DNA from: Gluconobacter sp. Dm-62
GTDB lineage: Bacteria > Pseudomonadota > Alphaproteobacteria > Acetobacterales > Acetobacteraceae
Assembly (NCBI RefSeq): GCF_018256155.1
Contig: NZ_JAERLY010000002.1
Coordinates: 248,001-312,000, forward strand
Direction of reading: 5' to 3'
Length of the DNA stretch: 64,000 bases
Under the pieces are notes generated by a model. The model was not told where the DNA came from, searched no databases, and saw nothing but the letters and a program-made list of their open reading frames with translations. Position numbers and translations under genes: made by a program. This document shows, piece after piece, positions 1 to 9,429 of this stretch. Each line of letters opens with the position of its first letter. Positions within the stretch are counted from its first letter, which is position 1.

Positions 1-1019
1 GGTACCTGCGTATGATGCGCCTTGAGGTTCATCCAGGAATGGATCGCTCCCCACATGTCCTCCTGATCCCAAAGGCCCTGCTCCCAGATTGTCGGAACCT
101 TGAGAGGGTTCTTCACGATCAACTGATCCAGTGCCTGATCCTGCCAGAAGGCATCATAGGCAGGGTGGGCCTTCATGCGACGCCACCAGGGGAACTGGTC
201 CAGCCCCGTCTTCGTGGCGAAATTGCCAGTGGAAACGTCAGCAAGGAACGTTGTGTAGTCGTCAGCGTCGGGGCGCGGAATGGACGGGCCAGACCCGGCT
301 TCCGTCATCTGGGCCGTGAAGTAATCCAGTCCCGGCTGGCGGAAAGCGCCATAGTGGAACCAGTCATCGCCCATCCAGCCATCGACCATCGGGCTTTCCG
401 GAGCCGCAACCTTCAGCGCCGGATGCGGATCGAGCAGCGCCATGACGACAGTCCAGCCCTCATAGGACGATCCCGTCATACCAACGCGGCCGTTGCTCTC
501 GGGCAGGTTCTTCACCAGCCAGTCGATCGTGTCCCAGGCGTCGGTCGTATCGTCCGTTTTGGTCGGGTTCAGCGGTCCGATCGGCGGCCGCGTCATAACA
601 TAGTCGCCCTGTGAGCCATACTTGCCCCGGACATCCTGAAAGACGCGGATATAGCCCTCATCCACGAAAACACCGTCACCCTGCGGCAGGATGGCGCGCA
701 TGGTTGAGGCATCGGGAACGCGGTTTGCACGCTCACTGGCGTGATAGGGGGTGCGCGTCAGCAGGATCGGGGCATTCTTCGCGCCCTTGGGGATGACGAT
801 GACGGTATGCAGCTTGATGCCGTCGCGCATCGGGATCATGACGTCGCGCTTGATATAATCGCGCTGCTCGATCGGCATATTGACATGAGCGGGAATATCG
901 CTGCCCGTCTGGATCATGTCAGGCGTGACCGAAGGGCTGGTGGCGGGTTCGGCGGCCTGTGCTGCACACAGGCAGGTTACGGCCAGAGCTGTGCCGAGGC
1001 TCAGAAAATGACGTCTCAC
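1..1019 (-). CDS. Exported S15/CocE-NonD family hydrolase (glutaryl-7-ACA acylase-like), cut by window edge
   Basis: About 339 residues are visible; the C-terminus lies beyond the left edge. I start at GTG (1019), which has CAGGAGC just upstream and opens a hydrophobic signal peptide ending near the AQA-A cleavage-like site, so the enzyme is probably periplasmic or secreted. The segment after the signal reads like the alpha/beta hydrolase fold of peptidase family S15 / CocE-NonD: a PMRDGIKL strand-turn, a DVRGKYGS motif and the nucleophile elbow GSSYEGW (nucleophile Ser in GxSYxG, about 457-477). Family members cut X-Pro dipeptides, cocaine esters or glutaryl-cephalosporins; the physiological substrate here cannot be told. 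It is transcribed divergently from ilvD. Confidence 0.85.
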   Translation of the reverse strand, partial: MRRHFLSLGTALAVTCLCAAQAAEPATSPSVTPDMIQTGSDIPAHVNMPIEQRDYIKRDVMIPMRDGIKLHTVIVIPKGAKNAPILLTRTPYHASERANRVPDASTMRAILPQGDGVFVDEGYIRVFQDVRGKYGSQGDYVMTRPPIGPLNPTKTDDTTDAWDTIDWLVKNLPESNGRVGMTGSSYEGWTVVMALLDPHPALKVAAPESPMVDGWMGDDWFHYGAFRQPGLDYFTAQMTEAGSGPSIPRPDADDYTTFLADVSTGNFATKTGLDQFPWWRRMKAHPAYDAFWQDQALDQLIVKNPLKVPTIWEQGLWDQEDMWGAIHSWMNLKAHHTQV

Positions 1020-1171
1020 GAAATGCTCCTGATTTTTGTTGCGAGTTTGGACCGGACGGAGACTTTCGGGCAAGGGGAGCCGCCCCGGGTTTTCAAATCT
1101 TTCTCGCACTGGCTTCTGTGCGTCTGATTCGCTATGGATCAGGGCCTTCTCCTGTCATGAAAGTCTGTTCC

Positions 1172-3028
1172 ATGCCTGCCTACCGTTCCCGCACCACCAC
1201 TCATGGCCGCAACATGGCTGGCGCGCGTGCCCTCTGGCGGGCGACGGGCATGAAAGACGGCGACTTCGGCAAGCCCATCATTGCCATTGCCAACTCGTTC
1301 ACGCAGTTCGTACCGGGCCATGTTCATCTGAAGGACATGGGCAGTCTGGTGGCGTCCGCGATCGAGGAAGTCGGTGGTATTGCCAAGGAATTCAACACGA
1401 TCGCGGTGGATGACGGCATCGCGATGGGCCATGGCGGAATGCTCTATTCCCTGCCATCACGTGAGCTGATCGCAGATTCCGTGGAATACATGGTCAACGC
1501 ACATTGCGCTGACGCCATTGTCTGCATCAGCAACTGCGACAAGATCACGCCGGGCATGTTGATGGCGTCCATGCGCCTGAACATCCCCGTCGTGTTCGTC
1601 TCCGGCGGCCCGATGGAAGCCGGCAAGATCAATGGTCCGGGTGTCACGCGCAAGCTGGACCTGATTGATTCCATGGTCGCAGCCGCCAATCCGGACGTGT
1701 CCGACAGCGAGTCCGAACAGATCGAGCGCTCCGCCTGCCCGACCTGCGGTTCCTGCTCGGGCATGTTCACCGCCAATTCCATGAACTGCCTGACAGAGGC
1801 GCTGGGCCTGTCCCTCCCCGGCAACGGCTCGCTCCTCGCCACCCACAGCGACCGCCGTGAACTCTTCCTGAGCGCCGGGCGCCAGATCGTGGAACTCGCA
1901 CGCCGCTGGTACGAACAGGACGACGCCTCCGCCCTGCCCCGCAGCATCGCAACGCGCGCCGCTTTCGAGAACGCCATGACGCTCGATATCGCCATGGGCG
2001 GTTCGACCAACACGGTCCTGCATCTTCTGGCCGCGGCCCGCGAAGGCGAAGTCGATTTTCATATGCACGACATCGACCGCCTGTCGCGTGGCGTCCCCAA
2101 CCTCTGCAAGGTGGCTCCCGCCAAGAATGACGTGCACATGGAAGACGTCCATCGCGCAGGCGGCATCCCGGCCATTCTGGGTGAACTGAACCGCGCGGGA
2201 CTGATCCACACGGATGTTCCCACCGTTCACGCTCCGACGCTCGGGGACGCCCTGAACAAATGGGACATCCTGAACGGAGACGAAGAAGCCGCCCATATGT
2301 TCAAGGCCGCGCCGGGCAATGTCCGCACCGTCCACGCCTTCTCACAGTCCAGCCGCTATCATGAACTGGATCAGGACCGCGAAGCCGGCGTCCTGCGCGA
2401 CAAGGCGCATGCCTTCTCGCAGGATGGCGGTCTGGCTGTGTTGTACGGCAACCTTGCCGAAGACGGCGCCATCGTCAAAACAGCCGGCGTCGAAGCCAGC
2501 ATCCTGACCTTCACGGGCACGGCACGCGTCTTCGAAAGTCAGGACGATGCCGTAGCGGCCATCCTTGGCAATCGCATCGTAGCCGGAGACGTCGTGGTCA
2601 TCCGTTACGAAGGCCCCAAGGGCGGACCAGGCATGCAGGAAATGCTCTACCCGACGAGCTATCTGAAATCCAAAGGCCTCGGCAAAGTCTGCGCCCTGAT
2701 CACGGATGGCCGCTTCTCAGGCGGAAGCTCGGGCCTGTCCATCGGTCACATGTCCCCCGAAGCCGCCGAGGGTGGCCTGATCGGACTGGTCGAGGACGGC
2801 GATCGCATCGAGATCGATATCCCCAAGCGCGGCCTGCACCTCGCCGTTTCGGATTCCGACATTGCCGACCGCCGCGAGCGCATGAACGCACGCGGTGCAA
2901 ACGCTTGGAAACCGAACCGCGAGCGGGTGGTTTCGAAAGCCCTGCAGGCCTACGCCGCAATGACTACGAGTGCCGCCCATGGCGCCGTCCGCGATCTCTC
3001 GCAGATCATCGTAAAGACGCGGATCTGA
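1172..3028 (+). CDS. ilvD: Dihydroxy-acid dehydratase
   Basis: IlvD dehydrates 2,3-dihydroxy-isovalerate and 2,3-dihydroxy-3-methylvalerate to the 2-keto acids in valine, isoleucine, leucine and pantothenate synthesis, using an Fe-S cluster and Mg. The 618-residue product matches enterobacterial IlvD almost end to end, from the N-terminal [19 protein letters not shown] onward. It carries the cluster/metal motifs NCDK (about 121-124) and CPTCGSC (about 189-195) and the C-terminal [10 protein letters not shown] chose ATG 1172 by alignment to the family; the open frame extends upstream to 959, and an in-frame ATG at 1157 is the alternative. No strong Shine-Dalgarno is visible. The 3' end overlaps the convergent hydrolase gene by 23 bases. 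Confidence 0.97.
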   Translation: MPAYRSRTTTHGRNMAGARALWRATGMKDGDFGKPIIAIANSFTQFVPGHVHLKDMGSLVASAIEEVGGIAKEFNTIAVDDGIAMGHGGMLYSLPSRELIADSVEYMVNAHCADAIVCISNCDKITPGMLMASMRLNIPVVFVSGGPMEAGKINGPGVTRKLDLIDSMVAAANPDVSDSESEQIERSACPTCGSCSGMFTANSMNCLTEALGLSLPGNGSLLATHSDRRELFLSAGRQIVELARRWYEQDDASALPRSIATRAAFENAMTLDIAMGGSTNTVLHLLAAAREGEVDFHMHDIDRLSRGVPNLCKVAPAKNDVHMEDVHRAGGIPAILGELNRAGLIHTDVPTVHAPTLGDALNKWDILNGDEEAAHMFKAAPGNVRTVHAFSQSSRYHELDQDREAGVLRDKAHAFSQDGGLAVLYGNLAEDGAIVKTAGVEASILTFTGTARVFESQDDAVAAILGNRIVAGDVVVIRYEGPKGGPGMQEMLYPTSYLKSKGLGKVCALITDGRFSGGSSGLSIGHMSPEAAEGGLIGLVEDGDRIEIDIPKRGLHLAVSDSDIADRRERMNARGANAWKPNRERVVSKALQAYAAMTTSAAHGAVRDLSQIIVKTRI

Positions 3029-3884
3029 TTGCTGTCTCAACGGCCTCCTGCAATTCAGCGGACGCCAGCATCTTTGACGCGACATGGCCGGTCGCCGGGA
3101 CGAGAGTAATCGTCCAGCCAAAGGGAACATTGAGCTTTTCAGCCTGTTCCCTGCCCTGAGCATAGGCCCATTGCCCGCGTTCAAGGCGGTTGCGACCCTG
3201 TTCTGTCGCTGCAGGAATATGTTCCGTGGCAGACGACGTTTCCGTGTCTTCCGCCCCAAGAATGACCGCGATATTTCGTGAAAGATAGCGCCTGAGGTCT
3301 GGAAGGCTGGCGGCCTCCGGCCAGTTGCGGAACCCGTAAGGAACTGCGGTTTCCGTTTCCGGCTCGACATAGCTGGAAGGATTCATGATCACCGTCATGA
3401 TTTCCTCACCCGGGGCATAGGCCTCCACCCGTTCCAGATACTGCGCTCCGGCAGAATGCCCCACCAGAATGATGGGGACATGTGGTTCGCCGGAAATGGC
3501 GCGGGCCCATTGTTCCAGCGGCCGCATGTAAGTAGCGGCAGGTGTCGTCTGTAATGAGGCGGGAAAGCCGCCGCGCTGATATTGCTGCGTCGAGAACCGC
3601 GATACGGGAAATTCAGGCGCGAACACAAGACTGCATTCGTGTCTGGCAAGCGGAATACTGTCGTCGCGATATGTCGTGCTGTTCCGGTTTTTCCCGGCGA
3701 GGACAAACAGAATGGCCCGGATCTGGCAGGAAGCCGGGCGGAAGACCGCAACGTCCAGATGCTCGCCAGCAACAGCGGCATTCTCGAGGCTACGCCCTTC
3801 CGGCAACGCTCTGGCGTCAGCCATCCCTGCTACAAAAGCAAGAATGGTTGCCCCAAGGCGAGCAGACGTTTTCAAATCAGGCAA
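3006..3884 (-). CDS. Alpha/beta hydrolase with signal peptide
   Basis: The 292-residue product starts with a probable signal peptide (hydrophobic residues about 10-26, ending ADARA). It then has an alpha/beta hydrolase core with the nucleophile elbow GHSAGA (about residue 170) and a late histidine in PATGHVASK. The fold is visible but the substrate is not; it could be an esterase or a lipase-like enzyme of the periplasm. The gene start overlaps the end of valS by 8 bases in the same direction, so it is likely co-transcribed with popZ-valS. It converges on ilvD, with a 23-base overlap. Confidence 0.8.
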   Translation of the reverse strand: MPDLKTSARLGATILAFVAGMADARALPEGRSLENAAVAGEHLDVAVFRPASCQIRAILFVLAGKNRNSTTYRDDSIPLARHECSLVFAPEFPVSRFSTQQYQRGGFPASLQTTPAATYMRPLEQWARAISGEPHVPIILVGHSAGAQYLERVEAYAPGEEIMTVIMNPSSYVEPETETAVPYGFRNWPEAASLPDLRRYLSRNIAVILGAEDTETSSATEHIPAATEQGRNRLERGQWAYAQGREQAEKLNVPFGWTITLVPATGHVASKMLASAELQEAVETAIRSASLR

Positions 3885-6543
3885 GACGCCCCAGAGCCGC
3901 CTTCAGGCGATCCAGATCACTCTGGAAAGCCGACAGACGTTCGCGGTTTTCTTCCACAACTTCCGGTTTGGCACGGGCCACGAAGTCCGCATTGTCCAGC
4001 TTGCGCGTTACCTTGAGGATCTCGCCCTCAATCCGCGTTGCTTCCTTGGCAAGGCGCGCTCGCTCCGCATCGAGATCGATCAGACCTTCCAGCGGAATAA
4101 AGACGGTCGCTTCATCCAGAACGATCTGCGCGGCATTGCGCGGCGCATCTTCACCAACAATGCCAACTTCGGAAACACGGGCCATACGGCCAATGGCCTC
4201 GGCCCACGTCTTTGCACGCTCCAGATTTTCCGGTGCGGCATCACGCAGGAGAAGCGGTGCCTTCTGCGACGGCGGAATGTTCATTTCCGAGCGCACTGTC
4301 CGGACGTCACCGATCAGGCGGATAACCCAGTCAAGTTCCGCACGGGCTTCGTCCGCCTGGTGAACCGTCATGATCTCCGGCCAGCGACTTTCTTCAAAAT
4401 CTCCCGGATAACCGAGTTCCTCCCACAACGTCGCGGTGACGAACGGAATGACAGGCTGCATCAGCCGCAGGATCAGCCCCAGCACATGCGCGCTGACAGT
4501 CCGCAGTTCGGCAGTTTCCTCGTTTTCCGCCGCAAAGACGGGCTTCGAGAATTCCACGAACCAGTCACAGAAGCGGCTCCACACGAAACGATAACAGCAA
4601 CTGGCATATTCATCGAAGCGATAGACCGACAGAGCCCGCCCAGCTTCTGTGATGGCATCGTTCGCTTCTGTCAGGATCCAACGTCCAAGCGCGCTCTTGA
4701 CGCTTGCCGGGTCTAATCCTTCCGTCGGCGTGGCGCCGTTCATTTCAAGGAAACGCGCGGCATTCCAAAGCTTCGTGACAAACGCGCGATGTTCCTCGAC
4801 GCGCTTGCGCCCAAGCTTGATATCCCGCCCCGGCCCCGTGCCCGCACAGATCGCCAGACGAGTCGCATCCGCCCCGAACTCGGCAACAAGGTCCAGAGGA
4901 TCGAGTCCGTTCCCCTTGGACTTAGACATCTTCTGCCCCTTCTCGTCCCGGACTAGCCCATGAATCAGGACAGTACGGAACGGAACATCGTCCATGAAGT
5001 GCAGCCCCATCATCATCATCCGGGCGACCCAGAAGAAAATGATGTCAAAACCCGTAACCAGCACGCTGGTTGGGTAATAGCGGGCCAACTCTTCGGTCTT
5101 GTCAGGCCAGCCAAGTGTGGTGAAAGGCCAGAGAGCGGAACTGAACCACGTGTCCAGAACGTCCTCATCCTGCGTAAGGTTTACGTCTTCGCCAGCCTGG
5201 GCCTGAGCATCCTGTTCATTCTCAGCAACATAGACTTTGCCATCCGCGCCATACCAGGCGGGGATACGATGCCCCCACCAGAGCTGCCGACTGATGCACC
5301 AAGGCTGAATATCGCGCATCCAGGCATGGAACGTGTTTTCCCACTGACGTGGCTCAAAAGCGATCTTACCGCTCTCAACCGCTTCTACGGCGGGGCCGGA
5401 CAGGGTTTTTGCATCGCAGTACCACTGGAGGGTCAGGCGCGGCTCAACGATTGCGCCACCACGTTCTGCGTGTGGCACCTGAAGCTTATGAGGCTCGATC
5501 TTCTCCAGCCATTCCAGACGTTCTAGTTCGGCGACAACCTGCTTCCGGCCTTCTTCGCGGCTTAGACCACTCAGAGTCTCAACAAACGCGACGGATGCCA
5601 GTCCCTCTACATCGCGGAGTTCAGTGCGGATTTCCTCAATCCACAGGCAGGCTGTTTCATCAAGAACAGTCGGAGCTGGCAGGTTATGACGCTTGCCCAC
5701 TTCGAAGTCATTGAAGTCATGGGCTGGTGTGATCTTGACGGCGCCCGTGCCCTTTTCCGGATCGGAATGCAGATCGGCAACAACGGGAATGCGACGCCCC
5801 GTCAGCGGGAGAATTACGGTCTTGCCGATCATGTCAGCATAGCGCTCATCCTCTGGATGAACGGCAACCGCGACGTCACCCAGCATCGTCTCCGGACGTG
5901 TTGTGGCCACGGTGATGGTCCGGCCATCTTCCAGTGGATAGCGGATATACCACATGGACCCTTTGGTCTCATGGTTTTCCACTTCCAGGTCCGAGATGGC
6001 AGAGCGGAATTTGGGATCCCAGTTTACCAGGCGGCGGTCGCGATAAATCAGGCCTTCGTTGTAGAGGGTGACGAAGACCTTGCGGACTGCACGGGACAGT
6101 CCTTCATCCATTGTAAAGCGTTCACGCTCCCAGTCGGCTGACGCCCCGAGCTTACGGAGCTGCTGGACGATGGTGCCACCATATTCCTGTTTCCAGTCCC
6201 AGACACGCTCGAGAAACCCTTCGCGGCCAAGAGCGGTTCTGCTGGTGCCTTCCTTGTCGAGGGCCCGCTCGACGACCATCTGTGTTGCGATACCAGCATG
6301 GTCTGTCCCTGGCTGCCAGAGAACGTTGAAGCCCTCCTGCCGCTTCCAGCGGATCAGCATGTCCTGAAGGACGAAGTTCAGCGAATGCCCGAGATGAAGT
6401 GTTCCCGTGACATTCGGTGGCGGAAACATGATCGAGAAAGGCTCACCCGGGCGGTCGGGATGAGCCCGGAAAGCGCCGCTTTTCTCCCACGCGTCGTAAA
6501 GGGCATTTTCATGGTCGGCGGGGACGAAGCTTTTTTCGAGCAT
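3877..6543 (-). CDS. valS: Valine--tRNA ligase
   Basis: ValS charges tRNA-Val with valine and edits mischarged threonine. The 888-residue product has the class I signature PPPNVTGTLHLGH (41-53; HIGH = HLGH) and KMSKS (538-542). The editing-domain motif TTRPETMLGD lies near residue 215, followed by an anticodon-binding domain and a C-terminal coiled coil (about 825-888) typical of ValRS. Length is usual for the family. It lies 55 bases downstream of popZ, and tolC-popZ-valS is an order I associate with alphaproteobacteria. The alpha/beta hydrolase downstream overlaps its last codons. Confidence 0.98.
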   Translation of the reverse strand: MLEKSFVPADHENALYDAWEKSGAFRAHPDRPGEPFSIMFPPPNVTGTLHLGHSLNFVLQDMLIRWKRQEGFNVLWQPGTDHAGIATQMVVERALDKEGTSRTALGREGFLERVWDWKQEYGGTIVQQLRKLGASADWERERFTMDEGLSRAVRKVFVTLYNEGLIYRDRRLVNWDPKFRSAISDLEVENHETKGSMWYIRYPLEDGRTITVATTRPETMLGDVAVAVHPEDERYADMIGKTVILPLTGRRIPVVADLHSDPEKGTGAVKITPAHDFNDFEVGKRHNLPAPTVLDETACLWIEEIRTELRDVEGLASVAFVETLSGLSREEGRKQVVAELERLEWLEKIEPHKLQVPHAERGGAIVEPRLTLQWYCDAKTLSGPAVEAVESGKIAFEPRQWENTFHAWMRDIQPWCISRQLWWGHRIPAWYGADGKVYVAENEQDAQAQAGEDVNLTQDEDVLDTWFSSALWPFTTLGWPDKTEELARYYPTSVLVTGFDIIFFWVARMMMMGLHFMDDVPFRTVLIHGLVRDEKGQKMSKSKGNGLDPLDLVAEFGADATRLAICAGTGPGRDIKLGRKRVEEHRAFVTKLWNAARFLEMNGATPTEGLDPASVKSALGRWILTEANDAITEAGRALSVYRFDEYASCCYRFVWSRFCDWFVEFSKPVFAAENEETAELRTVSAHVLGLILRLMQPVIPFVTATLWEELGYPGDFEESRWPEIMTVHQADEARAELDWVIRLIGDVRTVRSEMNIPPSQKAPLLLRDAAPENLERAKTWAEAIGRMARVSEVGIVGEDAPRNAAQIVLDEATVFIPLEGLIDLDAERARLAKEATRIEGEILKVTRKLDNADFVARAKPEVVEENRERLSAFQSDLDRLKAALGRLA

Positions 6544-6598
6544 GGTTATCCAGGACAGTCAGTACAGCAGGTGGAAGAACGTGCTTCCACCCCCTCTC

Positions 6599-7108
6599 TT
6601 ACTCTCGTGGACGCAGACGGGCAATTTCTGCACGGACAAGAATTTCAACCAGCGACGGGAGATGGGCGTCCAGCCATGTGCGCACCATACTCCGCACTTC
6701 CCCACGAACCATGTCTTCAATCGTCAGACCGCTGCCTCGGCTGATAACGGTGTCGGATGCAAGAGGCGTGGTTCCGCTGAATGCCGCATGCAGCTCATCC
6801 AGAGAGCGTTCCGCTGCAGCGACTGTCTGGGCATTCATGAGGTCATCCTTTGTCGGTTTGCTTTTTGCTGAAGACGCAGCCGATGTAAGCGGGGATGACG
6901 CAGCCTTTGTTTCAGCTGGAGTGGCTTCTACGGGCGGCGCGACCATCATGGAGCTGTCAAGGGTCAGTTCTTCTTCCTGTGGGCTCATGCTCGCCTTCTC
7001 CTCTGTCGTTTGAGGCGCGTTGGGATCGTCATGAAGGATACGTCGGATCGAGCTCAGGACATCGGTCATTGGGGCATCGTCATGCTGGATCGAGTCAGGA
7101 GAAGTCAT
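6599..7108 (-). CDS. popZ: PopZ / DUF2497 polar organizing protein
   Basis: The 169-residue product has the three-part layout of PopZ. A short N-terminal helix (MTDVLSSIRRILHDD, about 14-28) is followed by an acidic, Pro/Ala/Ser-rich disordered linker (about 30-120). A C-terminal oligomerisation region contains TIEDMVRGEVRSMV and WLDAHLPSLVE and ends in basic residues. In Caulobacter PopZ forms a polar matrix that anchors ParB-bound centromeres and cell-cycle kinases. Position upstream of valS supports the assignment. Whether it behaves as a polar hub in this organism is inference. Confidence 0.88.
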   Translation of the reverse strand: MTSPDSIQHDDAPMTDVLSSIRRILHDDPNAPQTTEEKASMSPQEEELTLDSSMMVAPPVEATPAETKAASSPLTSAASSAKSKPTKDDLMNAQTVAAAERSLDELHAAFSGTTPLASDTVISRGSGLTIEDMVRGEVRSMVRTWLDAHLPSLVEILVRAEIARLRPRE

Positions 7109-7140
7109 GTTTTTTGATATTCCGTTTTCACAAAAAAAAA

Positions 7141-8598
7141 TTATCGACCGGGCTGATTGATCGCATAATCACTCAGTCCCCAGAGCTTGTTCTTTACTGC
7201 ATTGTAATAGGCTTTTTCGTCATACAGTGGCACGCCGAGCTTGAGGTCCACTGCCGTGAGGCGCCCGATCGAGGCCGCGACTGCATAAGAAGACGTTACA
7301 AGGTTTGATAGGTGCTGAACGAGAGTACGTTGGGACTGCAGGAGGGTCTGCTGCTGCTGAAGCACTGCGAGTGTCGTGCTTGTTCCAACAAGTGCCTGCC
7401 GCTCAACCCCGTCCAATGCAATCGCATTCGCCGATATGGCCATACGATCACTGGAAATGGACTGCTTGTAAGCGACCATCTGCTGCCAGCTTGACGCGGC
7501 CTTCTGAAGAGCTGTTCGGCGTTGAACATCGACTTCACGGTGGGCCGCTTGGGCATCCTGACGAGCGCCGCGGATAGATGCGTACTCAGACCCGCCTTGA
7601 TAAAGCGGAACAGAAAATTCGATTTCGCCGAACTTATTGTCCTGAAGTGAATCGCCATATGCCTGATTGACTGAGCGCTGATAATTCAGGGTTGCCGAAA
7701 CTTTGGGCATGATCTGGGAAATCTGGACAGAAATGTTGTCTTTACGCTGAGCTTCGGTGAAGAGTGCGTTGACGACCATGGGATTGTTTTGAACGGCGAC
7801 CCCAACAGCTTCCTGCTCACTGTGTACGGGAAGATTGAGGGGTTGAGGAGCTTCCAGATTGGAGGATGCAGCGATTCCTACGATCTGCAGGTAGGTTGCC
7901 TGAGCGCTTTGAAGCGTTCCTTCCGCCTGCTGGCGCTCAGCTGTTGCGCTCGCGAGTGCGGCCTGCGCCTGTGCAACGTCGGTCCGGGTAATTTCGCCGA
8001 CGTGAAAACGTTCCTGCGTGGCCTCGACCTGTTGCTGCAAGACATGTTCATTGTTGATGGCGATCTGCAGCAGCTGTTCGTCTTCTATTATTCCCACATA
8101 GGCGTCGACAACATTGCCAAAAACTTCCTGTTCCGTCTGGATCAGGTGGGCACGCTCGGCCATGATCTGGTTCGTTGCCGCATGGACACTGGCGACGGTT
8201 TTTCCGCCCTGATAAAGTGGCTGGGTGATAGCAACACTCCCGGAATATCCCGGTGTTTGATAACGTCGTGCGCTGCCAAGATAGCCACCTTTCGAGGCAT
8301 AATTTGTGCTGCCGTCGTAATAGGTCAGATTCATGCTCGTCTGAACGGTTGGCCGCCAACCCGCGAGAGCCGTAGGAACCTGTTCATCAGTTGCCCGCAA
8401 ATGGGCGCGTTCTTCACGAAGTGTCGGGTTGGTCAGGTACGCTGTCGACAGCGCTTCCTGCAGGGTGTGTGGGATAAAACTCGGTGAACCGCTGCCATCA
8501 TATTTTTGGGCAAGAGCAGTTCCACTCAGGAGAAGCGATAGCAGACCAAGCCCGAGCGGGGCTGTCAGTTTCATCGCACCATTGCATCCTGAAGTCAT
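7141..8598 (-). CDS. tolC: TolC family outer membrane efflux protein
   Basis: The 485-residue product has a signal peptide and then two repeats of long alpha-helices rich in Gln/Ala with short beta strands, as in the TolC trimer channel. Typical motifs are seen: AYLTNPTLREERA near the start of the mature protein, ITQPLYQGG in repeat one and FSVPLYQGG in repeat two. It would form the outer-membrane exit duct for RND or ABC exporters and type I secretion. The first ATG (8598) has AGGA upstream; a second ATG 8 codons in (8574) opens directly onto the signal sequence. It lies upstream of popZ-valS in the same direction. Its stop is followed on the coding strand by a run of T. Confidence 0.93.
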   Translation of the reverse strand: MTSGCNGAMKLTAPLGLGLLSLLLSGTALAQKYDGSGSPSFIPHTLQEALSTAYLTNPTLREERAHLRATDEQVPTALAGWRPTVQTSMNLTYYDGSTNYASKGGYLGSARRYQTPGYSGSVAITQPLYQGGKTVASVHAATNQIMAERAHLIQTEQEVFGNVVDAYVGIIEDEQLLQIAINNEHVLQQQVEATQERFHVGEITRTDVAQAQAALASATAERQQAEGTLQSAQATYLQIVGIAASSNLEAPQPLNLPVHSEQEAVGVAVQNNPMVVNALFTEAQRKDNISVQISQIMPKVSATLNYQRSVNQAYGDSLQDNKFGEIEFSVPLYQGGSEYASIRGARQDAQAAHREVDVQRRTALQKAASSWQQMVAYKQSISSDRMAISANAIALDGVERQALVGTSTTLAVLQQQQTLLQSQRTLVQHLSNLVTSSYAVAASIGRLTAVDLKLGVPLYDEKAYYNAVKNKLWGLSDYAINQPGR

Positions 8599-8754
8599 GG
8601 GTTTTCCTGCTCTTTAAGTATGCATCATATCACAGCATTATGTGAATCAGTCCTTAATAGCCTGTTGGAGGTCAGAAGAAAAATCCTTCCGCAGATCAAT
8701 TATCGGTCTTGACCCTTTTAGCGTCAGGAGAGATATAGCGCCTGTCTCCATCGA

Positions 8755-8828
8755 GGTCCGGTGGCAGAATGGTGATGTAGCGGACTGCAAATCCGCGTAC
8801 GTGGGTTCGATTCCCGCCCGGACCTCCA
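8755..8828 (+). tRNA. tRNA-Cys (GCA)
   Basis: The 74-base cloverleaf includes an encoded CCA. Acceptor stem GGTCCGG pairs with CCGGACC, the discriminator base is U (the cysteine identity base), and the anticodon loop CTGCAAA (anticodon GCA) sits in the stem GCGGA/TCCGC. The T loop is TTCGATT. Its last 17 bases are repeated exactly at 11718-11734, marking it as an integration site. Confidence 0.97.
8812..8828 (+). repeat. attL-type direct repeat (3' end of tRNA-Cys)
   Basis: Seventeen bases (the 3' T-arm strand, acceptor strand and CCA of tRNA-Cys) recur exactly at 11718-11734 in the same orientation. This is the classic footprint of integrase-mediated insertion into a tRNA 3' end, with the tRNA kept intact on this side. 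Confidence 0.8.
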
Positions 8829-9429
8829 AAGAGAACTTCATATCCAAATAAAATCAACGAGTTAGGATGTGAGCTCCAAGTTCTACTCCTCTTGCGAATC
8901 AGCTTTCCAGCCGCCCTCTGAGGACAGGTTGAGCATGTCGGTTCTGCGTGCTGCCTAATCGCGCGCGCAGGAAAACTCGACGAACCTGTTCTCGGAGAAA
9001 TGCCATTGAGCGGTATGAAGCCGAAAAATTATTTTCTGAGGCAGAATTGGTTTGCCTAGGTCCCTTCTCTTGGGAAGTGGAACCCATCTACGCAAAGGCT
9101 TTTGGTGTGATGCCGTTGCTGCATTCTACGCTGTAAGGAATCGGAACTCGTTGTTAGGCAGACAAATCTGCGATCCAGAATGATGTGATAGCCTAGTAAA
9201 GGCTGGCATGGCACGAGGTGGAATGCTCTGGCCTTTGCCCTGCACAGCTGCACCAGTATGCGCTATGTCCCTTGCCTCGCGCTCGTAACATTTTAGACTA
9301 TTGCTCAGCAGACGTTTGTCAGAGAAATCACGGCATATCCTCAGTCGCAGACTATCCGGTGGATCCGGGATTACATAGGTCTCCGGGGTCAGGTCCGTGC
9401 CTCACAAAGCCCGGCTAAGGATTGACGAC
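8829..9429. other. Left arm of the tRNA-Cys island, no gene recognised
   Basis: About 600 bases. Short open frames exist on both strands, but none has a convincing ribosome site, codon pattern or family motif. One frame near 8990-9015 reads RRNAIER, which resembles the C-terminal motif of some IS5-type transposases but breaks off at once; this is too little to call a remnant. The promoter of the downstream gene presumably lies in the right part. Confidence 0.5.

Noticed and set aside
8940-9136. Open frame reading RRNAIER, like the C-terminus of IS5-type transposases; a frame-shifted continuation reads KPKNYFL.
   Set aside because: The match is only about seven residues plus a speculative shifted segment, with no inverted repeats or target duplication visible.
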